Shown: positions 1-7,732, numbered from the stretch's first letter. The stretch is 33,118 nucleotides of DNA from Lachnospiraceae bacterium (GCA_017556805.1 JAFYMC010000017.1:1-33118), one strand, 5' to 3'. Made by a program: numbers and translations. The notes: generated by a model from the sequence alone, not told the origin.

Positions 1-402
1 CAGAAAGCCCATGACCGTATCAAAGAACTGACCGGGGTGGAAATGACTCTGTTCCGACCGCCGTATGGGGACTACAACAATACCTTGATTGAGGTATGTA
101 ACGATATGGGCTATCATTGCGTGCAATGGGACATTGACAGCTTAGACTGGAAAGACTACGGCACCGATGCCATTATCAAAAAAGTATTGGAACACAAGCA
201 CCTTGGCAACGGTTCCATCATCCTCATGCACAACGGGGCAAAGTATACCCCGGATGCACTGGAAGCCATTATTCTGGGATTAAAAGAAAAAGGCTATGAG
301 CTTGTGCCGATTTCGGAATTGATACATAAGGAGAATTATGAGATGGACCATGAGGGAAGACAGCATGTAAAGGAAACGCCTACGCCGCAACCTGCGGCAT
401 AG
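1..402 (+). CDS. Polysaccharide deacetylase (NodB family), C-terminal part
   Basis: This is the last ~133 codons of a carbohydrate esterase family 4 deacetylase; the gene begins before the window. Such enzymes remove N- or O-acetyl groups from cell-wall or surface glycans, usually outside the membrane. Visible family motifs are RPPYGDYN (the conserved RxPY segment that forms one side of the active-site groove), a D-x-D-x-x-D-W stretch (DIDSLDWKD), and ILMHNG near the end, which supplies the late catalytic histidine. The metal-binding D-D and HxxxH motifs lie upstream and cannot be checked. After the catalytic domain comes a short charged, Pro-rich tail whose last codons form the left arm of a terminator hairpin. 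The gene is convergent with murD. The family is clear; the substrate is unknown. Confidence 0.9.
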   Translation, partial: QKAHDRIKELTGVEMTLFRPPYGDYNNTLIEVCNDMGYHCVQWDIDSLDWKDYGTDAIIKKVLEHKHLGNGSIILMHNGAKYTPDALEAIILGLKEKGYELVPISELIHKENYEMDHEGRQHVKETPTPQPAA

Positions 403-409
403 GCGTTTT
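374..409. terminator. Shared bidirectional terminator between deacetylase and murD
   Basis: A 14-bp near-perfect stem (arms 376-389 and 393-406, one G-T wobble) with a 3-nt loop is followed by TTTT on the plus strand and a T-rich run on the minus strand. The TAG stop of the deacetylase gene (400-402) lies inside the right arm, and the murD stop is 2 nt beyond the hairpin. It can therefore serve both convergent genes. Confidence 0.85.
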
Positions 410-410
410 C

Positions 411-1622
411 CTATATACTATCACACATCACATACTCCTTAAACTTCTCACCACGTTCTTCAAAATTCTTAAACACGCCGTAGGACGGTGCTGCCGGGGA
501 CATGACACAGGCCTTGCCCGGCGCCGTTACCTTCTTCGCCAGAGCTACCGCCTCCTCTAAGGTCTCCACAAGGAAACGGTTCTTCCTGTCCCCTGCGCCC
601 GCCAGCGCCCCGTAAATGCGTTTTCCGGTATCGTACATAAAAATATAGGTATACTGCGGATTCTCCTCTACAAAGGCCTCCAGCACGCTGTAATCGATAC
701 CGCGGTCCATGCCGCCGATAATCACGGTCTGTACGTTCTCGATGGCCGCCACGGCGCAAAGCACCGCCTCCGGAATGGTGGAAATGGAATCATCGTAATA
801 CCGCACACCGTTCTTCTCTCCGATAAAATCCAGGCGGTGGGGAAGATTGCCCACTTCACCGAGAGCTGCCTTTACCGCCTCCGAGTCACAGCCGAACACA
901 TCCGTGGCGATACGGTACACAAACTCCGCATTGTACTGGTTCTGCTCGCCCAAAATCCGAAGCTCGTACTTCTTACCCTCTACCGGTGCAATCACCGTCC
1001 GTTTTCCCGCTGCCGCAACACCGGTCAAATCCACACCGGCTCCGCAATACAAAAAGTCATCCGCCGTCTGATACTTTGCAATGGCATGCTTTGACGCCAC
1101 ATAACGCTCCATGGTCTTGTAATAATCCAGATGTTCCTCAAAAATATTAAGCAGCACCGCCACATGGGGCGACACCTTCGTATGAAACAGCTGGTGACAG
1201 GAAAGCTCAAACACCGCCAGGGTATCCCCTTCCATCTCACCGTAATAATCCAGACACGGCTTGCCGATGTTGCCCAGAAGAAGCGTCTTACGCCCGGAGC
1301 AGCTATCCAGCACATGATACAGCATGGTGGCTGTGGTGCTCTTTCCCTTGGTACCGGTAACACCGATGACCCGATCCTTAAACTGCCCCAAAAACAGCTC
1401 CGTCTGGGACGTATACTTCGGATCATAGGTAAGCATCGGGATACCCGGGCTCTTAATAATCAAGTCGTATTTCGCCTCGTCAATGCCGGACTTATCCCCT
1501 TCATAAACCTCTACACTCGCCGGGGTACAATAGGTGGCAAGGAAACTCTCCGTGGACTTTCCTTCCCGGCCGTAGCCCCAGATTAAAATCTTTTTTCCGT
1601 TCAGATATGGTACAATATCCAT
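411..1622 (-). CDS. murD: UDP-N-acetylmuramoyl-L-alanine--glutamate ligase, MurD2-like
   Basis: Cytoplasmic Mur ligase (403 aa) that adds glutamate to UDP-MurNAc-L-Ala with ATP. Visible motifs are the N-terminal GYGREGKS nucleotide-sugar loop (16-23), the ATP loop GVTGTKGKST (87-96), ELSCHQL (139-145), the EEHLDYY segment (162-168), PHRLD (261-265), DDSISTIP (277-284), GGMDRG (303-308) and SPAAPSYGVFKNF near the end. The last three differ from the usual MurD forms (DSKATN, GGDGKG, SPACAS), which are segments I recall as contacting D-Glu. I chose the ATG at 1622 because AAGGAGG lies just ahead and this start overlaps the murL stop (TGATG). A longer reading to 1727 would run deep into murL. Translational coupling to murL suggests the MurD2 role, adding L-Glu for MurL to epimerise; that specificity is inferred. 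Confidence 0.85.
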   Translation of the reverse strand: MDIVPYLNGKKILIWGYGREGKSTESFLATYCTPASVEVYEGDKSGIDEAKYDLIIKSPGIPMLTYDPKYTSQTELFLGQFKDRVIGVTGTKGKSTTATMLYHVLDSCSGRKTLLLGNIGKPCLDYYGEMEGDTLAVFELSCHQLFHTKVSPHVAVLLNIFEEHLDYYKTMERYVASKHAIAKYQTADDFLYCGAGVDLTGVAAAGKRTVIAPVEGKKYELRILGEQNQYNAEFVYRIATDVFGCDSEAVKAALGEVGNLPHRLDFIGEKNGVRYYDDSISTIPEAVLCAVAAIENVQTVIIGGMDRGIDYSVLEAFVEENPQYTYIFMYDTGKRIYGALAGAGDRKNRFLVETLEEAVALAKKVTAPGKACVMSPAAPSYGVFKNFEERGEKFKEYVMCDSI

Positions 1623-2977
1623 CACATTTCCTCCTTCAGTACCGTCACCAGTTCCTCCGGCACATTGTGCAGCTCGTTCCACTCGGAAAGTGCCGCATCC
1701 ACATCTCCCGGCTGCGCCATCAGCCAATCGGCATACTTCACCGGCAACAGCGCCTTGCCACCCTTAGAAAGATACTTCTTTAAGGACATGACAACCTCGC
1801 TTCGGGTACCCACACACTCAAACGGCTTATTCTCATCTAAGCCCGTCAATTCTCTGAAATACTTCTCGTTCTGCGGATTGTCCAACAGATTCTCTCCGAA
1901 AATCTCAACCTTCTCTTCCTCACTGAGGAAGGAAGACAAAATAATATACACAAACAAACACTTCGGACAATGACAGCACCAGATGCCCTGCTTACTGCCC
2001 GCATTACAGCTGCGGAAGGCCTTGTGATACTTCGTATACCTGGAGAACAACCACGCAATCTGCAGCTCCGACAACGGACGCAGCAAACTGAAATACCGGA
2101 TCTCCGTGTCTAAGAAGCTGCCGATGTACTCCATGAAATCCCGCTCAAACTCATAGCTTTTGGAATACTGGTGATTCACAAAAGACCCCACCACCGTGGA
2201 CTCGTTGGCGCTGGATTCATTGGACAGGGCAATGTAACGGATGCCCTGCAAATACGCGGAAATAAAGGTCGAGAACGCCACCACCGCAGAAAACGGAATA
2301 TGGCCGTTTAAGAAGCCCCGCTTGTTCATTTCCAAAATCCTAGGGTCCAGCTTACGATTTACAAAACAGGTCTTGTACTCTCTGTCTGCCGCTGCCAGCA
2401 CATGCTCCACCGTAGCGTCCTTATTGATACGATAAATCGTCACATCCTCGTTCCGGAGCACCTCCATGGACACCACGGAATCCTTGCCGCCGCCCACCGG
2501 CACCAGACAACCGGAGTAGGATGCGGTATCGGTAAGCCGGCCCGGCGCACCGGTAGTTTCTCCGGCAAGCCCGTCTGCTTCGCCGGCCTCCTGCCCACAC
2601 ACGATCGTCAGAAGCTCCTCCTCCGACACCTCAATGCCGTTCACATACATAAACTCACCGAGACCGTTGTAAAACAGCTTCCGCCACCACTTATTCTGCC
2701 ACTCCGTCAGACTTCCGCACTGTACCCGAAGCACCGGCGCGCAGGTCACCTTCCAGTAGCTGATAGCCTCCGCCATACCAAGCTCAAACAACAGACGATG
2801 TAAAATCGCCTCATCCACAGTTCTCCCCGTATCCGGGAACTTCCACACCGTCTCAAACTCCGACAGCCCCGGAATCTCGTAGGAAAAGGTCACCTGATAG
2901 AAGCCCTCCGTCACCTCAACGGAAAAGCCCTTATAGAAAAACTCTTTGTACTGTTCTCTTAAAGAAAAAAAATCCAT
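1622..2977 (-). CDS. murL: MurL-type UDP-MurNAc-L-Ala-L-Glu epimerase
   Basis: A 451-aa protein that matches what I remember of Xanthomonas MurL, which epimerises the terminal L-Glu of UDP-MurNAc-L-Ala-L-Glu to D-Glu and so replaces glutamate racemase. Shared blocks are the FYNGLGEFMYVNG region (102-114), the PP-loop-like PVGGGKDS (160-167), GHIPFSAV (225-232), NHQYSKSYEFE (269-279), SLLRPLSE (297-304), SCN (323-325), the cysteine cluster WCCHCPKC (333-340), FGENLLD (360-366) and KPFECVG (384-390). Residues 130-155 form a Gly/Ala-rich insert just before the PP-loop. The gene is first in an operon with murD, one-base overlapped, with an AGAGG site before the ATG. Family assignment is from remembered motifs, not a search. 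A less specific PP-loop enzyme is the main alternative. Confidence 0.8.
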   Translation of the reverse strand: MDFFSLREQYKEFFYKGFSVEVTEGFYQVTFSYEIPGLSEFETVWKFPDTGRTVDEAILHRLLFELGMAEAISYWKVTCAPVLRVQCGSLTEWQNKWWRKLFYNGLGEFMYVNGIEVSEEELLTIVCGQEAGEADGLAGETTGAPGRLTDTASYSGCLVPVGGGKDSVVSMEVLRNEDVTIYRINKDATVEHVLAAADREYKTCFVNRKLDPRILEMNKRGFLNGHIPFSAVVAFSTFISAYLQGIRYIALSNESSANESTVVGSFVNHQYSKSYEFERDFMEYIGSFLDTEIRYFSLLRPLSELQIAWLFSRYTKYHKAFRSCNAGSKQGIWCCHCPKCLFVYIILSSFLSEEEKVEIFGENLLDNPQNEKYFRELTGLDENKPFECVGTRSEVVMSLKKYLSKGGKALLPVKYADWLMAQPGDVDAALSEWNELHNVPEELVTVLKEEM

Positions 2978-3107
2978 GTTCTAACCTCTTTTACCGTTCA
3001 ATTACATTATCTCTGCCATACTATTTCAATATATTCCCGAAAAAGGGGAACTATGTTTCCCGCGATTTCGGATATATCTTCATCAAATAACAGAAAGTCT
3101 AGAGTTC

Positions 3108-3136
3108 ATTATACTATTTTTTATGATGTTACGCAA
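3108..3136 (-). promoter_or_regulatory. Sigma-A-type promoter for murL-murD
   Basis: Read on the minus strand: TTGCGT (3131-3136), 17 nt, TATAAT (3108-3113). It predicts a leader of about 120 nt before murL. That leader contains two overlapping alternatives of a small GGGAA/TTCCC hairpin near 3035-3065. The three 32-bp repeats start only 6 bp upstream of the -35 box. Confidence 0.7.
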
Positions 3137-3141
3137 GTAAG

Positions 3142-3220
3142 TGACATTTTTCCAACCGTTTTTTCTTCGTTTTTGACATTTTTCCAACCATTTTCCTTTC
3201 ACTTTTGACATTTTTCCAAC
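3142..3220. repeat. Three 32-bp-spaced repeats with TGACATTTTTCCAAC core
   Basis: The 15-bp core TGACATTTTTCCAAC occurs exactly at 3142, 3174 and 3206, a 32-bp period with diverged T-rich spacers. Together with the promoter and terminator around it, this accounts for the ~300-bp gap between murL and hicB. The period is close to three DNA turns, so all cores face the same way. A diverged relative with the same period lies at 25300-25347. The cores could be a protein-binding array upstream of the murL promoter, or a remnant of a transposon end with iterated binding sites, as in IS21-family ends. No transposase gene is nearby. Confidence 0.75.
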
Positions 3221-3249
3221 AAACAAGGCCCGGAACCACGTTCCGAGCC
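3221..3249 (-). terminator. Terminator after hicB
   Basis: On the minus strand, a 10-bp stem (arms 3240-3249 and 3227-3236, one G-U pair) with loop GTG is followed by TTGTTTGTT. It ends the hicA/hicB transcript before the repeats and the murL promoter. Confidence 0.65.
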
Positions 3250-3285
3250 TGCACTATCTCACTACTCTTATTCCAAGCAAACCAA

Positions 3286-3696
3286 TCACGCCTTCTGCTT
3301 TGCAATCCATGATTCTGAAACAGCAATCGTATTCCCCGTATTCTCCCCTTCGCAATAAGCATCCGAAACATACCTTTGAATTGCCTTTTCCACAGACGCA
3401 TTCAGCGTCTCTCCCTGTCTCATAGCCACAAGCACCAACTTTTTATGCAATTCCGAGGATATGCGCACATTAAACATCCCTTTATACTCTTTATCAGGTT
3501 CCTTCCCGACTTCCTTGCAGAACGCCAAGTAATCATCTACCGCCGCATGAAACTCTTTTTCCACATCTTTGATATCATCGCATTCGAAATCTACAAAATC
3601 TCCGATTCCTTCGATTTTCCCTCTAAGAACAAACTCTTCGGAATCAAACTCAACCTTTGTATGATATCCTTTATATTCCAAAATATTATTCTTCAT
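3286..3696 (-). CDS. hicB: HicB-family antitoxin
   Basis: A 136-aa type II antitoxin. The N-terminal ~75 residues are the HicB partial RNase-H-like fold (GYHTKVEFDSEEFVLRGKI, then FECDDIKDVEKEFHAAVDDYL). This is followed by a ribbon-helix-helix DNA-binding segment (FNVRISSELHKKLVLVAMR, then LNASVEKAIQRYV). HicB normally binds and neutralises the HicA mRNase and represses its own operon. The gene starts 5 nt after the end of a broken hicA, with GGAG inside the hicA tail as ribosome site. The frame is intact and a clean promoter/operator precedes the unit, so HicB is probably still made although its toxin is decayed. It may now act only as an autorepressor, or may counter HicA toxins made elsewhere. 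Confidence 0.85.
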   Translation of the reverse strand: MKNNILEYKGYHTKVEFDSEEFVLRGKIEGIGDFVDFECDDIKDVEKEFHAAVDDYLAFCKEVGKEPDKEYKGMFNVRISSELHKKLVLVAMRQGETLNASVEKAIQRYVSDAYCEGENTGNTIAVSESWIAKQKA

Positions 3697-3701
3697 TGTC
3701 T

Positions 3702-3858
3702 CTACACATCTCCTAAACCGGTCAGAAAATCCAACAGCGCCTTTACCGCTCCCTGCTTCATAATATCTCCCGGATGCGTTTTATGTAACATAATAACTTT
3801 TTTATCTGCTTCCCGATAAAAATCGTATTCTTTCTTTTGCTTTCTCATTTTTACTCAT
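3702..3858 (-). pseudogene. hicA: Decayed hicA toxin gene
   Basis: Starting at ATG 3858 the frame reads MSKNEKAKERI, a typical HicA opening, then stops after 18 codons. In another frame (ATG 3848 to TAG 3702, 48 codons) the sequence reads DFYREADKKVIMLHKTHPGD followed by KQGAVKALLDFL. This resembles the C-terminal half of HicA proteins of the 'F-Y...I-x-L-H-K-P-H-P-G' type. Roughly 40 codons between the two parts, covering most of the small RNA-binding fold, are missing, and the halves are out of frame. The gene is directly upstream of hicB, the normal toxin-antitoxin order. The HicA assignment rests on remembered family sequence. The 48-codon frame could still yield a short inactive peptide. 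Confidence 0.65.
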
Positions 3859-3879
3859 AATACAAGGCCTCACCCTCAA

Positions 3880-3928
3880 TGTAACTAGCCTTTAGTTACA
3901 TAATACTATCAATCTTCCGTTTTGTCAA
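3880..3928 (-). promoter_or_regulatory. hicAB promoter with adjoining palindromic operator
   Basis: On the minus strand: TTGACA (3923-3928), exactly 17 nt, TATTAT (3900-3905). Immediately downstream is an inverted repeat of TGTAACTA (arms 3893-3900 and 3880-3887, 5-nt spacer) that overlaps the edge of the -10 box and the expected start site. A palindrome in this place is the expected target for the HicB ribbon-helix-helix domain. Confidence 0.75.
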
Positions 3929-4053
3929 CGGTAAGATATATCTCTTCATAAGCTCCGTATTAATTATAGCATAATCGCACTCCAGGTTTCAATTCATCAA
4001 ACCCTCCAAACATTTTACTGATTTCTAGTAAATATGCACAATGATTTCCGTAA

Positions 4054-4092
4054 CAAAAAAGCCCTGAAAACGCAGTGTTTTCAAGGCTTTTG
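4054..4092 (-). terminator. Terminator after ugd
   Basis: On the minus strand, a 13-bp AT/GC stem (AAGCCTTGAAAAC paired with its complement, one wobble) is followed by TTTTTTG. It lies just beyond the ugd stop. The ~200 bp from here to the hicA promoter show no gene. Confidence 0.8.
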
Positions 4093-4097
4093 GAATC

Positions 4098-5345
4098 CTA
4101 ATCCCTCCGAAACAAATCTCTCGTATACACCTTCTCCTGCACATCATCCAGGCAGGAATCGTAGCGGTTGGCGATGATGGCATCGCTCTGGGCCTTGAAG
4201 GCCTCCAGATTGTTTACAACCTTGCTACCAAAGAAGGTAGTGCCGTCCTCTAAGGTCGGCTCGTAAATCACTACCGTGGCGCCCTTTGCCTTAATACGCT
4301 TCATAACGCCCTGAATGGAGGACTGGCGGAAATTGTCGGAGTTGGCCTTCATGGTGAGACGGTATACACCTACCACCACTTCCTTCTCCTGTGCGGCATT
4401 CCAGGCATTGTTGCCGGAATAGCTGTAGTAGCCCGCCTTCTCCAGCACGCGGTCCGCAATGAAATCCTTACGGGTACGATTGGACTCTACGATAGCGGTC
4501 ATCATATTCTGCGGCACCTCGGCGTAATTGGCCAGGAGCTGCTTCGTATCCTTCGGGAGACAATAGCCGCCATAACCGAAGGACGGATTGTTGTAGTGAG
4601 CACCGATACGCGGGTCCAGACACACACCGTTAATAATCTGCTGGGTATCCAACCCCTTCATCTCCGCATAGGTATCCAGCTCGTTAAAATAAGACACACG
4701 AAGAGCCAGGTAGGTATTGGCAAACAGCTTTACCGCCTCTGCCTCCGTAAAGCCCATAAACAACGTATCGATATCTTCCTTAATGGCGCCCTGGGTCAGA
4801 AGCTCCGCAAACACCTTTGCCGCTTCCACCAGACGGGCATCTTTCATATCCGTACCCACGATAATACGGCTCGGATACAGGTTGTCGTACAGCGCCTTGG
4901 ACTCACGCAAAAACTCCGGGCTGAACAAAATATTCGAGCTGCCGGTCTTCTCCCGGATACTCTCCGTAAAGCCTACCGGAATCGTGGACTTAATGACCAT
5001 AATGGCCTCCGGATTGTACTCCATCACCAGACGAATGACGGACTCCACCGCCGATGTATCAAAGAAATTCTTCTGGGAATCATAATTGGTCGGAGCCGCA
5101 ATGACCACGAAATCCGCCCCCGTATACGCCGTCTTGGCATCTAAGGTCGCCGTCAGGTTCAGCTCCTTCTCCGCCAGATACTGCTCAATATAGTCGTCCT
5201 GAATCGGCGACTTTCTATTGTTAATCATCTCTACCTTTTCCGGTACGATATCCACCGCAACCACCTCATTGTGCTGCGCCAGTAGCGTAGCGATGGAAAG
5301 TCCTACGTAACCGGTACCGGCTACTGCGATTTTGTAGTTCTTCAT
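4098..5345 (-). CDS. ugd: UDP-glucose 6-dehydrogenase
   Basis: A 415-aa cytoplasmic enzyme that oxidises UDP-glucose twice to UDP-glucuronate with 2 NAD+, supplying uronic acid for surface polysaccharide. The Rossmann opening [12 protein letters not shown] (6-17), the central dimer helix segment ([22 protein letters not shown]) and the catalytic-cysteine motif [11 protein letters not shown] are all present. Its length is typical. The ATG at 5345 follows AAAGGGG. Only 17 bp separate it from the DUF4276 gene upstream and I see no promoter between them, so it is probably read from the promoter at 7156-7184 with the ATPase pair. Other UDP-sugar dehydrogenases (for example UDP-ManNAc dehydrogenase) are possible, but the short form with this spacing favours Ugd. 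Confidence 0.9.
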   Translation of the reverse strand: MKNYKIAVAGTGYVGLSIATLLAQHNEVVAVDIVPEKVEMINNRKSPIQDDYIEQYLAEKELNLTATLDAKTAYTGADFVVIAAPTNYDSQKNFFDTSAVESVIRLVMEYNPEAIMVIKSTIPVGFTESIREKTGSSNILFSPEFLRESKALYDNLYPSRIIVGTDMKDARLVEAAKVFAELLTQGAIKEDIDTLFMGFTEAEAVKLFANTYLALRVSYFNELDTYAEMKGLDTQQIINGVCLDPRIGAHYNNPSFGYGGYCLPKDTKQLLANYAEVPQNMMTAIVESNRTRKDFIADRVLEKAGYYSYSGNNAWNAAQEKEVVVGVYRLTMKANSDNFRQSSIQGVMKRIKAKGATVVIYEPTLEDGTTFFGSKVVNNLEAFKAQSDAIIANRYDSCLDDVQEKVYTRDLFRRD

Positions 5346-5362
5346 AATGATTCCCCTTTGTT

Positions 5363-6031
5363 TTATTCTCTGTTCGACAGATTGAACTTATGTATTTTTT
5401 CAATCCATGCCGCAAAATGTTTACATTCTGACAGCATTTTATTCATTCCTATCTCAGTAGACACAATAAGTCCGTCTCTGATTTTCGCATAATCCGGAAT
5501 TGCACTAATGATTCTTTTGGATGGTGCTGTTTCTACAGAGTTGTTGATATGCTCCGGAGAGTTTGCTTCATCTCTCATTCTCTGTAATTGTAGCACCGCA
5601 TCCGAATCATCTGTAATCGAATTAAAACATTGTGGGTCTGAAAACAGGACCGATTCGAATTCATGCAACATAAGATTAACAATTAGATTTGCTTGTCCCA
5701 TGTCGTCACTGATTGCCTTTTCTATTGTTTCAATTCGTTTAAAAATGTCAGCTTCCGAACAATCTATCCCGGGTGTATCATCCGGCATACCATAATAATC
5801 AAACATTGTGGTCACAATCTCATGAGGATGGGATTTGCATATGATAGGAAGTTCATGTTTCATCTTCCCATAATTCAGTATACCGCCCTTATACTTCTTT
5901 GACGCGGTACGTTTCGTACTACAAATAATAGGACACACATAGATGTCATTATTAAAAAAATAAGGATAAAGAACATTGTTAACGAATGCTTCCTCCGTTT
6001 GTCCTTCACAATAAATATATACGTTTTTCAT
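5363..6031 (-). CDS. DUF4276 family protein (TOPRIM-like)
   Basis: A 222-aa protein with the DUF4276 signature: [18 protein letters not shown] at the N-terminus (the acidic EGQTEE turn), an acidic [10 protein letters not shown] segment in the middle, and [17 protein letters not shown]4276 proteins are thought to have a TOPRIM-like nuclease fold and are commonly encoded next to an ABC-type AAA ATPase. That arrangement recalls OLD and PARIS defence systems, where a TOPRIM effector is controlled by an ATPase. Here the ATPase stop and this ATG overlap by 4 nt (ATGA), so the two are translationally coupled. Nuclease activity and a role against phage are inference. The gene lies between ugd and the EPS locus and is AT-richer than ugd. 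Confidence 0.8.
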   Translation of the reverse strand: MKNVYIYCEGQTEEAFVNNVLYPYFFNNDIYVCPIICSTKRTASKKYKGGILNYGKMKHELPIICKSHPHEIVTTMFDYYGMPDDTPGIDCSEADIFKRIETIEKAISDDMGQANLIVNLMLHEFESVLFSDPQCFNSITDDSDAVLQLQRMRDEANSPEHINNSVETAPSKRIISAIPDYAKIRDGLIVSTEIGMNKMLSECKHFAAWIEKIHKFNLSNRE

Positions 6032-7119
6032 TTTGAGAGTCTACCTCCCAACACATTTTTCTTCCACAAATCGCCCAATGAATAATCCTCAAGCCATAAC
6101 TCAAGATTCTCTTCTCTCAGTCTATTGAAGGTTGAGGACCCATCGGCCCCTTTATTTACAACCACAACCTCCTCTACACTAAATTCATTCAGCAATTCCA
6201 CAGATTGTGTAGAAATAATAATTTGCTTTTTTGTCCCGATCTGCTTCACCATTTCAGCAAACATTGTGATTGCATATGGATGTAAACCAAGCTCCGGTTC
6301 ATCCACAATAATTGTTGCGGGCTGCAACTCCGAAGGCTGAAGAAGAAGTGTAGTAAGGCATATAAATCTAAGCGTTCCGTCAGATAACTGTGACGCATTA
6401 AATACATCTTCGCACCCCTTCTGATGCCATTTTAGAACAATCTTTTCCTCATTTCCTTCTTGAGGTTCAAGCACGAAATCATCAAAATAAGGAGCTATAA
6501 GCCGTATTGTCTCAATGATTTCATCGTAGCTTTTCCGATAATTATTTTTCAACCTATATAAAAACGCCGCCAGATTAGAAGCATCAAACATAAGGCCCCG
6601 GTTATTGGAAATATTATGTTCCTGCTTTACCTTTGCTGCACGGCTCGTATCATGAAAATGATATACACGCCAATTCTGCTGTTCCAATATCGGTCTAACA
6701 TAGCGATCAATCCCGTTTGAGACACCGCTCTCCCATCTGGATTCCTCATGAGCAGCTGCCACCTGACTCTCATATCCGTTATATCCATAAAACTCTTTTT
6801 TAAAAATAATACGATTATCATCCGTAGGAACCAAATAAAATCCATAGGAATTATTATTGAAATGGGCCTCAAAGAAAATCTCTTCCGTTTCTTTTCTTCC
6901 GTTATAAAACAAAGAATTGACACCACTCTGTTGTACAGAAAGCTGCAGATTCTTATTCAAAATATTTTGTAATAACGAAAAAGAAGAAATAAAATTAGAT
7001 TTTCCCGCACCATTACTACCTATAAGCACATTAATACGCCCTAGCTCCAAACTACATTCTTTGATTGATTTATAACCTTTGATAACAATATGGCTTAGTT
7101 GACCATACCCCACGCTCAC
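6028..7119 (-). CDS. AAA/ABC-type ATPase, partner of DUF4276 protein
   Basis: A 363-aa ATPase of the RecF/OLD-like (AAA_21/AAA_15) type. It opens with the beta-strand IVIKGYKSIKECSLEL typical of these proteins. Walker A is LIGSNGAGKS (32-41), the ABC-signature-like LSDGTLRF starts near 245, Walker B IIVDEPELGLHP is at 270-281, and an IISTQS switch segment follows about 20 residues later. No second domain is fused; the presumed effector is the downstream DUF4276 gene. The start is GTG at 7119, because AAGGAG is 8 nt ahead and the ATG just before it meets a stop at once. Its own promoter lies 40 bp upstream. A defence role is inferred from the gene pair, not proven by sequence. Confidence 0.85.
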   Translation of the reverse strand: MSVGYGQLSHIVIKGYKSIKECSLELGRINVLIGSNGAGKSNFISSFSLLQNILNKNLQLSVQQSGVNSLFYNGRKETEEIFFEAHFNNNSYGFYLVPTDDNRIIFKKEFYGYNGYESQVAAAHEESRWESGVSNGIDRYVRPILEQQNWRVYHFHDTSRAAKVKQEHNISNNRGLMFDASNLAAFLYRLKNNYRKSYDEIIETIRLIAPYFDDFVLEPQEGNEEKIVLKWHQKGCEDVFNASQLSDGTLRFICLTTLLLQPSELQPATIIVDEPELGLHPYAITMFAEMVKQIGTKKQIIISTQSVELLNEFSVEEVVVVNKGADGSSTFNRLREENLELWLEDYSLGDLWKKNVLGGRLSK

Positions 7120-7155
7120 ATTATCACTCCTTCCGTTATAAACATTTTACAACAT

Positions 7156-7184
7156 ATTATAACATACCTGCCGTCAAATCTCAA
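7156..7184 (-). promoter_or_regulatory. Promoter of ATPase-DUF4276-ugd unit
   Basis: On the minus strand: TTGAGA (7179-7184), 17 nt, perfect TATAAT (7156-7161). It lies about 37 bp before the GTG start and is the only good promoter seen ahead of the three genes. Confidence 0.7.
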
Positions 7185-7215
7185 TACGTCATCCTTACCA
7201 AACTTTCCCCGCATT

Positions 7216-7234
7216 TTTGTGCAATCCGCACAAC
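7216..7234. repeat. Short TTTGTG/CACAA palindrome, relative of the leader-loop motif
   Basis: TTTGTG, a 7-nt loop CAATCCG, then CACAAC. It closely resembles the TTTGTG/CACAAA hairpins at 25205-25223 and 28860-28878. Its function is unknown. Confidence 0.4.
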
Positions 7235-7244
7235 GAATTTCAAA

Positions 7245-7283
7245 ATCCAAAAAGGCCTGAAACCCACCGGTTTCAAGCCTTTC
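7245..7283 (-). terminator. Terminator after the rmlB relic and EPS operon
   Basis: On the minus strand, a 13-bp stem (AAGGCTTGAAACC with its partner, one wobble) and short loop are followed by TTTTTGG. It lies ~30 bp after the stop of the rmlB relic. As no other terminator was found before it, it probably now ends the 14-gene EPS transcript. Confidence 0.75.
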
Positions 7284-7315
7284 CGACATATATATCCCTG
7301 TGCACTATTTCTTAT

Positions 7316-7711
7316 TTATCTCTTTGCATACATCTTGTCATAATACTTCACATACTCTCCGGACGTACACTCCTCCATCCAGTCCATATGGTCCTTGTAC
7401 CACTGAATCGTCAGCTTGATACCGTCCGCGAACATGGTGGTCGGTCCCCAGCCCAGCTCTGCATTTGCCTTACTCGGGTCGATGGCATAACGCTGGTCAT
7501 GGCCCTTACGGTCTGCCACGTAAGTAATGAGGCTCTCCGGCTTTCCGAGAGAAGCATTGTTAATCATAAGCGGAAGCAGCTTCTCCGGGAACTGGTACGG
7601 TCCGTAGTTGTTACTGCAACGGGAAATCGTCACCGGCAAGCCGTAGGTTCTGTGATATGCCATGGCAAGCAAGTCTGCTGCTGCCTTGGAGGTGGAATAC
7701 GGGGAGGATTC
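7316..7711 (-). pseudogene. rmlB: Truncated, internally deleted dTDP-glucose 4,6-dehydratase (rmlB) relic
   Basis: The readable frame begins ESSPYSTSKAAADLLAMAYH, which holds the catalytic YxxxK of RmlB. It continues with SRCSNNYGPYQFPEKLLPLMINN, then jumps from ...ASLGKP straight to ESLITYVADRKGHDQRYAID and runs to a normal C-terminus. The ~150-residue NAD-binding N-terminus is gone, with a stop codon at 7721-7723 just upstream. About 65-70 internal residues containing the usual 'PVYGDG.N.RDW.YV.DH' block are also missing. The internal break falls between two GKP codon runs that occur in intact RmlB, suggesting deletion across short direct repeats. The intact-looking 5' edge is only ~20 bp from the stop of the EPS epimerase gene, so this marks a recombination joint. 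Confidence 0.85.
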
Positions 7712-7732
7712 TACACAGTACTACAGCAGGCA

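Noticed and set aside
411-1727. Longer murD reading starting at 1727 inside murL
   Set aside because: The first 35 residues overlap murL codons and look nothing like Mur ligases; the ATG at 1622 has AAGGAGG and the usual TGATG coupling.
3142-3220. The repeat array as a CRISPR
   Set aside because: Units are 15-bp cores with 17-bp T-rich, similar spacers, only three copies and no cas genes, unlike CRISPR repeats and unique spacers.
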